From Roseiarcus sp963737365 (lineage in GTDB: Bacteria > Pseudomonadota > Alphaproteobacteria > Rhizobiales > Beijerinckiaceae), in the NCBI GenBank assembly GCA_963737365.1, contig CAVTSD010000005.1:1-64000 (forward strand): DNA of 64,000 nt. Direction: 5' to 3'. Of this stretch, positions 31,369 through 39,959 are shown in pieces. Position 1 is the first letter of the stretch. The number at the start of each line of letters is the position of its first letter. Both the position numbers and the translations under genes were made by a program. Below the pieces are notes generated by a model. The model was not told the origin of the DNA and searched no databases. It saw only the letters and a list, made by a program, of their open reading frames with translations.

Positions 31369-32412
31369 GTGACTGGTCCGAAAATAGCGGTGACGTCAGG
31401 CGATCCGGCCGGTATCGGTCCGGAGATCATGGCGCGCGCCTCAGCCGCCCTCCGCGAACGCGTCGCAGCCGGCGAGTTCTCCCTTCTTCTGATTGGCGCG
31501 CGTTCGACGCATTTGGAGGCGCTAAAAAAACTAGGGTTGGACGATCACGCGACGGCGGTCTCCGTAGCGACCCCTGGTGCTGACTTACCCGGGATCGGTT
31601 TCATCGACATTGACGCAGCTCATGTTCCGGTCCCGACCGGTCAATCGACGGCGGAAGGCGGACGGATAGCGTATGACGCGATCGCGGCTGCTGTGCGCCT
31701 GGCGCTCGACGGGGTCGCCGGCGCCATTTGCACGGGGCCGATTAGCAAGGAAGCCCTCAATTTCGCCGGCCATCACTATAGCGGCCACACGGAATTGCTC
31801 GCCGATCTGACCAAGTCGCGCGACAGCGTGATGCTCCTGGTTCACGGCGCCATGCGCGTGAGCCACGTCACCACCCACACAGCGCTTGAAGACGTGCCGA
31901 AGCGCGTGACGCCGGAACGCATAAGCCGCGTCGTGGCCCTGACAGACGAGGCGCTGAAGGCGCTTCATGTTCCGCGCCGCCGCATCGCCGTCGCGGCGCT
32001 CAATCCGCATGCCGGCGAAGGCGGCCTGTTCGGACGACAGGACATCGACGTCGTCGAGCCGACCATCAAGCGGCTGCGCGAGCAAGGCTATGATGTCCAT
32101 GGGCCAGTGCCTGGCGACACCGTGTTCGTGAAGTTGCGGGCAGAACAGTTCGACGCCGTGGTCGCGATGTATCACGACCAGGGCCACATCCCGGTGAAGC
32201 TGCTCGGCTTCTCCGTCGACAAGACAACCGGTCGTTGGGAGGCGCTGAGCGGCGTGAACGTCACGCTCGGCCTTCCTATCATCCGGACGTCCGTGGACCA
32301 CGGCACAGCCTTCGACATTGCGGGCCACGGAATCGCGAGCGAATCGAGCTTGATCGAGGCGATCGATCTCGCTGTCGCGCTCGCGCGCGCGCGCCAAGCA
32401 ACGAAGGCGTAG
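31369..32412 (+). CDS. pdxA2: PdxA2-type 4-phospho-acid-sugar dehydrogenase
   Basis: This 347-residue protein is of the PdxA family with the metal and substrate residues HYSGHTELLADLT (about residues 136-148) and YHDQGHIPVKLLGF (about 267-280), and GDPAGIGPE near the N-terminus. PdxA in vitamin B6 synthesis oxidises 4-phospho-hydroxythreonine; the catabolic PdxA2 subgroup oxidises and decarboxylates D-threonate or D-erythronate 4-phosphate to DHAP. Context with a DUF1537 kinase and DeoR regulator favours the catabolic role. GTG at 31369 follows GGGAGGGAA. It does not lie next to ksgA or surA, the usual partners of biosynthetic pdxA. Confidence 0.87.
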   Translation: MTGPKIAVTSGDPAGIGPEIMARASAALRERVAAGEFSLLLIGARSTHLEALKKLGLDDHATAVSVATPGADLPGIGFIDIDAAHVPVPTGQSTAEGGRIAYDAIAAAVRLALDGVAGAICTGPISKEALNFAGHHYSGHTELLADLTKSRDSVMLLVHGAMRVSHVTTHTALEDVPKRVTPERISRVVALTDEALKALHVPRRRIAVAALNPHAGEGGLFGRQDIDVVEPTIKRLREQGYDVHGPVPGDTVFVKLRAEQFDAVVAMYHDQGHIPVKLLGFSVDKTTGRWEALSGVNVTLGLPIIRTSVDHGTAFDIAGHGIASESSLIEAIDLAVALARARQATKA

Positions 32413-32419
32413 AGCGCGC

Positions 32420-32640
32420 GACTTTGCCCGCGAGAAATCGAAAAAGGGCCAGTGCGAGCTCCACCCGCAACGCCGCCTGAGTGCGCTTCTGGCGCTTGCC
32501 GCGCGGCTTCTGCTCGCCGCGCTGCCCGCCTCGGCCTCGAAGGACACGCCAACCATCAGCGGGGTCGCGCCGACGCTCGCCACACCGTTCTGGAACAACG
32601 ACATCGACTTCGCGAAGACAGGCGCTGAATGCAGGCAAGG
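32420..32640 (+). pseudogene. remnant of an ABC substrate-binding protein gene
   Basis: The frame through 32474 reads a lipoprotein- or Sec-like signal peptide (LSALLALAARLLLAALPASA) followed by TPTISGVAPTLATPFWNNDI, which resembles the mature N-terminus of sugar-type periplasmic binding proteins. There is no good ATG or ribosome-binding site, and similarity stops after about 60 residues, before running into the tail of the helicase gene on the other strand. I read this as the truncated 5' end of a former binding-protein gene. No stop codon interrupts it, so the call is tentative. Confidence 0.45.
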
Positions 32641-32764
32641 CGCCGCAGGGCGGGTGGGAGACCAAGCGATGCGCCGATTCTTCGAGCGCAAATCGTCGGG
32701 CAGCCAAGGAGTGACACCTGTGACAGCGCGCGAGCCCGAGCCGCCAGAGCGAGCGATGCGTGCT

Positions 32765-34519
32765 CTACGCCCTCCGCTGCGCCTTGCGCGCCTGCCGGGT
32801 GCGCTTGTCCGGCTTCCCGTGGACCCGCGCCCCGGTCCCGCCTTCGCCCGCCGAGCCCAGCGGCTCGATGCGTGGCGTTTCGCCGATCCGCTGCTTGATG
32901 TCGGCAGTGAATTTGTCCGCCGCTTCCGCCGAAATTTGAAACTTGGTCTCGTGGTCGAACACCCGGATCGCGCCGATGTCAGCCTTGGTGAGACCCCCCG
33001 CCCGGCAGATCATTGGCAGGAGCCATTTCGGATCGGCGCCCTTGGCTCGGCCGACGTCGATCCGGAACCAGGCGCCGCCATCGAGGGAATGCTTGCCGCC
33101 GCGCGGACGGGCGGACTTGGAATAGTCGCGATCCTCTGGCGCCGGGCGTTCGCGCGGGGCGGGACGCTCGGAATAAGCTGGGCGCTTCTGGGCCGCGGCC
33201 GGGCGCTCTCCGGGGTCGGTCACGTCCTCGATAGCGGGCAGGCGCGCGCGATAAAGCCGCACCAGCGCCGCCGCAATGTCTTCGGCGCTGCGTTCGGCGA
33301 GCATGCGGCGCGCCATCTCCAGATCGTCATCGGAGGCGGGCTCGGCCAGGGCCGGATCGGCGAGGAAGCGCTCGGCGTCGAGCGCTCGTATTTCCGGGGC
33401 TGTCGGCGGCCCCATCCAGACCGGCTGGACGCCGGCTTCCGCAAACAGCCGCTCCGCGCTGCGTCGGCGTCCGAACGGAATCAGAATGGCGCTTACGCCC
33501 TTCTTGCCCGCGCGTCCCGTGCGCCCGCTCCGATGCTGGAGCGTCTCCACATCGTGGGGCAGATCGGCGTGAATAACGATGCCCACATTGGGCAGATCGA
33601 GGCCGCGCGACGCGACGTCGGTCGCGACCAACACGCGCGAGCGGCCGTTGCGCAGCGCCTGCATCGCCTGATTGCGCTCATGCTGGCTGAGTTCGCCCGA
33701 CAGGGTCACGGGGGAGAAACCGCGCTCGGTCAATGTGGCGCTTAAGTGCCGAACCGCCTCACGCGTATTGCAGAAGACGATGGCGGTGGGAGATTCGATG
33801 AGACGCAGGAGATTCACCACCGCCGCCTCGCTCTCCTGCGGATAGATGCGAATGGCGCGATATTCAATATCGACATGGCCCTGCTTGCCACGCTCGACCT
33901 CGATCCGCATGGCGTCGCGCTGATAGCTGCGCGCCAGCATCGCGATGCCCTTGGGGACGGTGGCGGAAAACAAGAGGCTGCGTTTTTGCCCCGGCATCGC
34001 TTTCAGCATGAATTCGAGATCCTCGCGAAAACCGAGATCGAGCATCTCATCGGCTTCGTCGAGCACCACGATCGCCAGCGCCCCAACATCCAGCGCGCCA
34101 CGTTCAATATGGTCGCGCAGGCGCCCGGGGGTGCCGATTACGATATGGACGCCGGCCTGCAGAGCGCGCCGCTCGCGCTGCGCGTCCATGCCGCCGACGC
34201 AGGCGCAAATGCGTGCGCCGGCGTGGCGATAGAGCCAGGTCAACTCGCGTTCGACTTGCAACGCCAACTCGCGCGTCGGCGCCACGACGAGGGCGAGAGG
34301 CGCGCCAGGCGCCGTCAAGGTGGGAGCATCGCCGAGCAGCGTCTGCGCCATCGCGACGCCATAGGCGACGGTCTTGCCGGAACCAGTCTGGGCCGAAACC
34401 AGAAGATCCCGCCCCGAAGTTTCCGGCGCGGCGACGGCGGCCTGAACCGGCGTTGGCTCCAGATAGCCGCGTTCTTCCAGCGCGAGGGCGAGGGAGGGAT
34501 TCGATGTGAATGAGGGCAC
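32765..34519 (-). CDS. DEAD-box ATP-dependent RNA helicase
   Basis: This is a 584-residue cold-shock/DbpA-like helicase. It has the motifs AQTGSGKT (motif I), PTRELALQ (Ia), VLDEADEMLD (II), SAT (III) and HRSGRTGRAGKKG (VI). A charged linker (about residues 425-465: PAYSERPAPRERPAPEDRD) follows, then a C-terminal DbpA-type RNA-binding domain (WFRIDVGRAKGADPKWLLPM) and a basic tail (GKPDKRTRQARKAQRR). It probably remodels rRNA or mRNA structure in the cytoplasm. It is an independent gene between two catabolic clusters; the upstream gap holds its promoter. DeaD and DbpA subfamilies cannot be separated with certainty by eye. Confidence 0.92.
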   Translation of the reverse strand: MPSFTSNPSLALALEERGYLEPTPVQAAVAAPETSGRDLLVSAQTGSGKTVAYGVAMAQTLLGDAPTLTAPGAPLALVVAPTRELALQVERELTWLYRHAGARICACVGGMDAQRERRALQAGVHIVIGTPGRLRDHIERGALDVGALAIVVLDEADEMLDLGFREDLEFMLKAMPGQKRSLLFSATVPKGIAMLARSYQRDAMRIEVERGKQGHVDIEYRAIRIYPQESEAAVVNLLRLIESPTAIVFCNTREAVRHLSATLTERGFSPVTLSGELSQHERNQAMQALRNGRSRVLVATDVASRGLDLPNVGIVIHADLPHDVETLQHRSGRTGRAGKKGVSAILIPFGRRRSAERLFAEAGVQPVWMGPPTAPEIRALDAERFLADPALAEPASDDDLEMARRMLAERSAEDIAAALVRLYRARLPAIEDVTDPGERPAAAQKRPAYSERPAPRERPAPEDRDYSKSARPRGGKHSLDGGAWFRIDVGRAKGADPKWLLPMICRAGGLTKADIGAIRVFDHETKFQISAEAADKFTADIKQRIGETPRIEPLGSAGEGGTGARVHGKPDKRTRQARKAQRRA

Positions 34520-34930
34520 GAAAAGGCGATACCGCGTCGCGGCGGAAATGCGCGATCGTCGGGGGTATTGCGCGATAAATGGAAGAAAGGGAAGCGGGAG
34601 GGAAATTCTGACGGGTTCTCGGCAAACGCGTGTGCTGTTGTTGCCTCCCCGAAAGGGCTTTCGCCCGCCGTTGATCGGCGGCCAAGGAAGCGATCATTCC
34701 AAATCGGCAGGGTAAGCATCTCATATTTGCTCGATCCGGAAGTCTCGCCGGGATGAGCTGCGCACTTGATATGACCGTGTTCTCGTAATATGGTATTACG
34801 CGTATAGGGTCGTATGCTCCTTGCGAGAGGCGTAATTTAGTCGGTCGATCAAGGTATAAGTGGGCCATAGCTCAACCAAGGCCCCTGCTTCGTTTGGCTG
34901 CGCCAGACAGTTGAAACAGTGGAGGAAATG
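34520..34930. other. divergent promoter region between helicase and importer operon
   Basis: This gap of about 410 bases separates the divergent helicase and binding-protein genes. It contains the GntR-type palindrome at 34784-34800, about 130 bases before the binding-protein start. No gene is evident; two short open frames here have no family features. Confidence 0.5.
34784..34800. promoter_or_regulatory. GntR-type operator, site 1 (ABC importer operon)
   Basis: CGTAATATGGTATTACG is a perfect palindrome with 7-bp arms CGTAATA and TATTACG around a 3-base spacer. It lies upstream of the binding-protein/ABC operon. Closely similar sequences occur at 40723-40739, 44555-44571, 44683-44699 and 48342-48358, and a weaker one at 41624-41640, each in front of another transcription unit of the same cluster. 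Confidence 0.8.
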
Positions 34931-36103
34931 ATGAACATATTTTTGAAATGGCTGTCCGGCGCCGCATTGGCTGGGATGGCCGGGGCGTTTCCGGCAGTGG
35001 CGTTGGCGGAGGACGCGGCCGATCTCATGAAGACGCGCCTCGGCACGACCGAGGCGAGTCCCGTGATCGCCGACGCCTTCGCGCGCGCGGCAAAGCCCGT
35101 CACGCCGGAAATGCGCGCTAAGGCGATGGAATGCTGGAACAACAACAGCTGCGACACAGGAACGGGCGGCAAGATCAAAGTCGCCTATGCTGACGGATTC
35201 GGCGAGAACGTTTGGCGCCGCGTCACGGCGATGGAGTTCATCCAACAGGCGCTCACCTATCCGGAGATCGGACATATCCAGTACTCGTCGGCGCGCGGAG
35301 ACGTGTCTAAGGCGATTGCGGATATCCAAGCTTATACGTCGCAAGGCGTTGATGTGATTGTTGTCTTCGCCGACGCCGGCAAAGCGCTGGGTCCCGCCAT
35401 CCGCGAGGCAAAAGACGCCGGCATAGAAGTTGTGCTTCACAACGGCACAGAGGCGGGAACGGCCGGCAAGGACTACCTCACCAATGTCTCCGAGAATATT
35501 TGCCAGATGGGCAAGGAGTTCGTGAAGGCGGTACTCCTCGGCAATCCGGATGCGAAGACCATCGTCGCCCTTGGCGGCACTCCGGGCAATCCTCTGAGCG
35601 CGACCTGGCAAGGCTGCGCTGAAAAGGAGGCGGCTGACCATCCAGGGGTCAAGATCGCCGCTAAGCTCGACACAAACTGGACCCAGGAAGGGACGTTCAA
35701 CGCGGTCTCGGCGGCGCTCTCCCAACTCGGCAAAGTCGACGGCTACATCTACGAGTACGCCGACGGATTCCGGGGCGCTGTTCGGGCTTATGATACGGCC
35801 AAGAAGCCGATGGACTTCGTCGCCGCGCTTCGCACCGACGAGCAGGGTTTGTTCTGCGATCAGGAAGCGGCGAACAACCCGAACTTCAAGATCTTCTATT
35901 CCTCGGGGCAGAACTTCCAGTCCCGCATCGCGCTCACCGCCGCGATGATGGCGAAGGCTGGTCAGTCGGTGCCGACGGCAATCGACGTGCCGTTCTCCAT
36001 GAAGCCTGGCCTCAAGGGTATGTGCAACAAGGCGTTGCCGATGGAAATCTCCGTTTCCTCGCTTGTGGATGGAGCCACGCTTGTGAAGATGTTCACAAAG
36101 TAG
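34931..36103 (+). CDS. sugar-type ABC transporter substrate-binding protein
   Basis: This is a 390-residue periplasmic binding protein of the ribose-binding-like fold with a signal peptide of about 26 residues (MNIFLKWLSGAALAGMAGAF start). The mature N-terminus has a helical extension, then GGKIKVAYADGFGENVWRRV, AIADIQAYTSQGVDVIVVFA and the second-lobe segment TIVALGGTPGNPLSATWQGC. ATG at 34931 is chosen because GGAGG lies 5 bases upstream; GTG at 34919 is less likely. It captures the substrate for the importer encoded next. The GntR-type operator at 34784-34800 lies in its promoter region. The ligand is unknown; the cluster suggests a cyclic alcohol, ketone or glycoside-like compound. Confidence 0.9.
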   Translation: MNIFLKWLSGAALAGMAGAFPAVALAEDAADLMKTRLGTTEASPVIADAFARAAKPVTPEMRAKAMECWNNNSCDTGTGGKIKVAYADGFGENVWRRVTAMEFIQQALTYPEIGHIQYSSARGDVSKAIADIQAYTSQGVDVIVVFADAGKALGPAIREAKDAGIEVVLHNGTEAGTAGKDYLTNVSENICQMGKEFVKAVLLGNPDAKTIVALGGTPGNPLSATWQGCAEKEAADHPGVKIAAKLDTNWTQEGTFNAVSAALSQLGKVDGYIYEYADGFRGAVRAYDTAKKPMDFVAALRTDEQGLFCDQEAANNPNFKIFYSSGQNFQSRIALTAAMMAKAGQSVPTAIDVPFSMKPGLKGMCNKALPMEISVSSLVDGATLVKMFTK

Positions 36104-36167
36104 GGCCACGGCCTGACCAAGGATGGCCGGCGTGAAGCCGGCCATCTAGCCAGCCTGCGTTTGGGAG

Positions 36168-38732
36168 ATGATCACGGTGGCGGACGTCGTTCTCAGAATG
36201 GAAGGCGTGTCCAAGACCTATCCAGGCGTTCGCGCGCTCGACCATGTGAGCATCGACTGCAAAGCAGGTGAGGTGCACGCGATTCTGGGAGAAAACGGAT
36301 CGGGCAAGACTACGCTGATGAAGATCGCGAGCGGCGCGATCGCGCCGGACGGCGGCGTTGTCGAGATCGGCGGCGCCGAGCTTGCGGCCGCCGATCCGCG
36401 TCTTGCCCACCGGCTGGGACTCGCCACCGTCTATCAGGACGACTCTTTGGTTCGCGAGCTGTCTGTCGCGCAGAACCTCTTCCTTGCGGCGCCGCCCGGC
36501 TCGGTTTCTTTCTCGACCATGACGACCTGGGCGCGCCAGGAGTTGCGGCGTTTTGGAGTAGACGTAGATCCGAACGTGACAATCGGATCGCTTTCGCCAG
36601 CGCAGCGGCAGTTCATCGAGATCGTCAAGGCGCTTCTTTCCAATCCGAAGGTGCTGCTTCTCGACGAGCCGACGTCGACGCTCGACATGGATGGCGTGCG
36701 CAAGCTGATGGCGCTTGTGCGAGAGCTGACAGCCGCGGGCACCGGAGTGATCTACGTCAGCCACAGGCTGCCCGAGATTCTCGAACTTGCGCAGCGCGTC
36801 AGCATCCTGCGCGACGGCGTTCATCAAGGCACTTTCCCGATCACGGCCGACGTTTCCGAGCCTGAGCTCGTGTCGCTGATGGTCGGCCGCGACATCGATA
36901 GTGAATATTTGCCGAAACCCCCTTCCCTTTCCGACCGGGTGGTTCTCTCAGTGCGAGGCCTGTCCGGCGAAGGATTCTCCGATGTGAGTTTCGACGCTCA
37001 TGCGGGCGAGATCGTGGGGCTCGCCGGCGCGGAGGGCAATGGTCAGCGGGAGGCGATCCGCGCCATAGTCGGCCTGGAGGAGGCGCACGGGGATATCGTC
37101 TGCCAGGGCGCGAGGGTGGACGGATCCTCGCCGAGGGCTGCGCTCGCAGGCGGCGTCGTTTTTCTGAGCGCGGATCGCTCGGGAGAGGCCATCTTTCCCG
37201 ATCTTGGCGTCGAGAAGAACATGATGCTCTCGCGCCTCGCCGGCTTCGTCCGTCTTGGCTTCCTTTCACGCGGCAATGAGCGCGAGAGCGCGATGCGAAT
37301 GGTGTCCGACTTCGCGGTCGTGACGACGAGCCTCGACAAGCCGATCAGCGGGTTATCGGGCGGAAATCAGCAGAAGGCGGTCCTTGCCCGCAGCTTTCGC
37401 GCCGGCGCCAAAGCGGTGCTGATCGATGAGCCGACGCAAGGGGTCGACGCAAGCGCGCGGTTCGAAATCTATCAGGCGGTTCGCGAGAATATTCGAGAAG
37501 ACGGGGCCTGCATCGTGAATTCTTCCGATGCGCAGGAGCTGGCTGGCATCTGCGATCGCGTGCTTGTCTTTTCCCGCGGAAAGATCGTTAGAGAGCTCAG
37601 GGGCTCAGAGGTCTGCGAAGAAGAGATCGTCTCAAGCTTTCTGACCGCCCGCGACGCCAAGATCCGCAAGGAGGATCTCGATTCGATCGGCGCCTCGCGT
37701 CTTGTTTCGAGGCTCATGCGGTTCTTCGTTCATGGAAGCGAGACATGGTGGGTGCCGCTCGCCTTCCTGTCGCTTCTGACAGTTCTCGTGTTCGCCTACG
37801 CCGCATCGCGAAGCGGCGTTTTCCTTAGGCCCATCAATCTCCGACACATGCTTCAGTCCACGTGTCCGGCGGCGCTCGTCGCCATGGCGCAATTGAACGT
37901 GCTGCTCGTGCGCGGGTTGGACGTGTCGGTCGGCTCGCTGATGAGCCTCACTGTCGTCGCGGCCTCGTTTCTCATTGCACAGGACGTGTCTTCCCCGATG
38001 ATGATCGTCGGCGTTTTGGCGTGCCTGCTGATCGGCGTGGCTGTCGGCTTCGTCAATGGCTGCCTCGTTCGCTACGCGCGGATCAATGCGATCATCACGA
38101 CGATCGCCATGCTGAGCATCCTCCAGGGCGCGGCGCTGATTGGAAGGCCAACGCCGGACGGCGCCATAAACTCGGGCTTTGCAGAAATCCTCAAGACGCA
38201 CTTTGGCTTCCTGCCGGTTGCGACTGTAGGTCTGCTGGCGGTGGCGATCCTTGGCGACCTTTGGCTGCATCGGTCCCGCGGGGGTCTCGAGGTCAAGGCG
38301 ACCGGCTTCCGCGAAGAAGCGGCTCGACGCAATGGAGTCGCTGTCGATTTCGTTCAGGTGCGCGGCTACGTTCTTGCGTCGTTGATGGCTGCGGCGGCAG
38401 GGCTCATGCTGGGCGCTGAAGTCGGCGTCGGACATCCGACGGTCGGCGAGAACTTTCCGCTCGCCAGCATTGCGGCGGCGGTCCTCGGCGGAGCAGCGCT
38501 GGCAGGTGGACGCGGCTCGTTCACGGGCGCCTTCTTTGGCGCGTTCTTCTTCACGCTGATGATCAACGTCATCTCCATTCTCGGTCTGAGTTCGGCTGTG
38601 GGGATCATCGCCAGCGGCGCCATGACCTTGATGGCGATCTTCTTTTATTCGGGTCTCGCTGAGGTGGACCGGCTTTTCCGCCGAGTTTTTGAACTTGGAC
38701 GTGCGCCCCTCGTCTCGACTCCAGCCGAATAG
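36168..38732 (+). CDS. fused CUT2-type ABC ATPase-permease
   Basis: This is an 854-residue natural fusion. Residues 1-500 are a double ATPase of the RbsA type: Walker A GENGSGKTTL (41-50), Walker B KVLLLDEPTSTL, and a second domain with degenerate GAEGNGQREAI and signature SGLSGGNQQKAVL. After a linker, residues 525-854 form an RbsC-type permease (NVLLVRGLDVSVGSLMSLTV; AVLGGAALAGGRGSFTGAFF) with about eight hydrophobic helices. In most CUT2 systems these are separate proteins, as in the operon at 18316-21853 here. The frame is uninterrupted across the junction and no start with a ribosome-binding site is obvious there. A second permease follows after 3 bases. Confidence 0.9.
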   Translation: MITVADVVLRMEGVSKTYPGVRALDHVSIDCKAGEVHAILGENGSGKTTLMKIASGAIAPDGGVVEIGGAELAAADPRLAHRLGLATVYQDDSLVRELSVAQNLFLAAPPGSVSFSTMTTWARQELRRFGVDVDPNVTIGSLSPAQRQFIEIVKALLSNPKVLLLDEPTSTLDMDGVRKLMALVRELTAAGTGVIYVSHRLPEILELAQRVSILRDGVHQGTFPITADVSEPELVSLMVGRDIDSEYLPKPPSLSDRVVLSVRGLSGEGFSDVSFDAHAGEIVGLAGAEGNGQREAIRAIVGLEEAHGDIVCQGARVDGSSPRAALAGGVVFLSADRSGEAIFPDLGVEKNMMLSRLAGFVRLGFLSRGNERESAMRMVSDFAVVTTSLDKPISGLSGGNQQKAVLARSFRAGAKAVLIDEPTQGVDASARFEIYQAVRENIREDGACIVNSSDAQELAGICDRVLVFSRGKIVRELRGSEVCEEEIVSSFLTARDAKIRKEDLDSIGASRLVSRLMRFFVHGSETWWVPLAFLSLLTVLVFAYAASRSGVFLRPINLRHMLQSTCPAALVAMAQLNVLLVRGLDVSVGSLMSLTVVAASFLIAQDVSSPMMIVGVLACLLIGVAVGFVNGCLVRYARINAIITTIAMLSILQGAALIGRPTPDGAINSGFAEILKTHFGFLPVATVGLLAVAILGDLWLHRSRGGLEVKATGFREEAARRNGVAVDFVQVRGYVLASLMAAAAGLMLGAEVGVGHPTVGENFPLASIAAAVLGGAALAGGRGSFTGAFFGAFFFTLMINVISILGLSSAVGIIASGAMTLMAIFFYSGLAEVDRLFRRVFELGRAPLVSTPAE

Positions 38733-38735
38733 ACA

Positions 38736-39788
38736 ATGCCCAGCCCCCATGCGACCGTCCGTGGTCTGAGGCCGGACATGACCGACGCGGGAACGAAAGG
38801 CGCAACTTTCCCGGGCGAGGTTCGCGCTGCGCCCCGCCGCGCGGGCTTTCAATTCCAGATGCGCTTTGCGGCGATCTGGATCGCTCTCGCTGCTCTGCTG
38901 GCGATCGGACGGCTCCTGCTGCCCGCAAGCGTGGAGCTTGCGACTCTCCTCTCGATTCTCCCGTTCGCGGCATTCCTGACTTGCGCGACCATGGGGCAGA
39001 CAATCGTCATCATGGGGCGGGGAATTGATCTGTCCCCGCCGTCGATCATCGCTCTTTCGAGCACTGTGCTTCTCGGCGTTTCCGGAGGCCACGACGAGAG
39101 GATGTGGTTGGCGATTGGCGCGGCCTTGGTCGCCGCGATTGCGGTCGGAGTGGTGAACGGCTTTCTCGTTGCCGTCCTCAAGCTCAACGCGCTCATCGTG
39201 ACATTGTCGACGGGCGCGATCGTGACCGGGCTCACGCTCTGGTATCGGCAGAGCCTCGCCGCGGAATCGAAGGTGCCAACGGCTCTCGCCGATTTTGGCG
39301 GCTCTTGGTTCTTCGGGGCGCCGAGCAGCGTGTGGATCGTCGCGATTATGACGATCGCGATCCATATCCTTATCAGGAAGACCATCATAGGGCGGCGATT
39401 TGAATCCGTTGGCGCCAATCCGCGTGCGGCTTTTGCGACGGGCGTCGAAGTCGTTCGCTATCAAGCCGGCAGCTTCGCGGTGGCGGCGCTCCTCTATGGC
39501 GTGACAGCAATTCTGCTTTCGGCGTTCATTCGCAACCCCACCCTCGAAGTGGGAGCGCCTTACTTGCTGGAGCCGATCGCGGCCGCCGTTCTCGGGGGCA
39601 CAGCGATCAGCGGGGGCATCGGCAACATGTTCGCAGTCGCCGGAGCCGCAATGTTTCTGGTGCAGCTTGATCATTCGCTAAAGATGCTCGGTGTGCCGAC
39701 GTCCTACCAACTCATCATCCAGGGCGTCGCGATCGCCCTCGGCATGTGGCTCTCCGAGGCGGGGCGAAACTTGGGCCGCAGGTACTGA
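38736..39788 (+). CDS. CUT2-type ABC transporter permease
   Basis: This is a 350-residue RbsC-family permease with an extended hydrophilic N-terminus (about 45 residues). It contains GQTIVIMGRGIDLSPPSIIA (about residues 88-107), GVVNGFLVAVLKLNALIVTL and the C-terminal AVLGGTAISGGIGNMFAVAG. It is translated immediately after the ATPase-permease fusion (3 bases between), so the channel is probably a heterodimer of this protein and the fused permease domain. It is the last gene of the importer operon. The next gene is convergent. Confidence 0.9.
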   Translation: MPSPHATVRGLRPDMTDAGTKGATFPGEVRAAPRRAGFQFQMRFAAIWIALAALLAIGRLLLPASVELATLLSILPFAAFLTCATMGQTIVIMGRGIDLSPPSIIALSSTVLLGVSGGHDERMWLAIGAALVAAIAVGVVNGFLVAVLKLNALIVTLSTGAIVTGLTLWYRQSLAAESKVPTALADFGGSWFFGAPSSVWIVAIMTIAIHILIRKTIIGRRFESVGANPRAAFATGVEVVRYQAGSFAVAALLYGVTAILLSAFIRNPTLEVGAPYLLEPIAAAVLGGTAISGGIGNMFAVAGAAMFLVQLDHSLKMLGVPTSYQLIIQGVAIALGMWLSEAGRNLGRRY

Positions 39789-39959
39789 CAAGGTTGCGCT
39801 CAGCGCGCTCAAGCTCAGGGCGATAGGGCTGAAAGCCCTCGGCACTCAAAAGTCGGAGTCAGTCCCGCCGATCCGACGCGCCTTTCGCCGGTGCGACCTA
39901 TCCGGCGACTGCGAGGAGTCCTCGCAAACGAACAGACATAGGAGGGCGGCCGGGTTGTC

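Noticed and set aside
31369..32412. PdxA considered as the vitamin B6 biosynthetic enzyme
   Set aside because: The context with a DUF1537 kinase and DeoR regulator and absence of ksgA or surA nearby fit the catabolic PdxA2 type better.
37632..39674. Long minus-strand open frame of 680 codons
   Set aside because: It lies opposite the ABC fusion and permease genes, is rich in Arg/Asp/His without motifs, and fits a codon-bias shadow.
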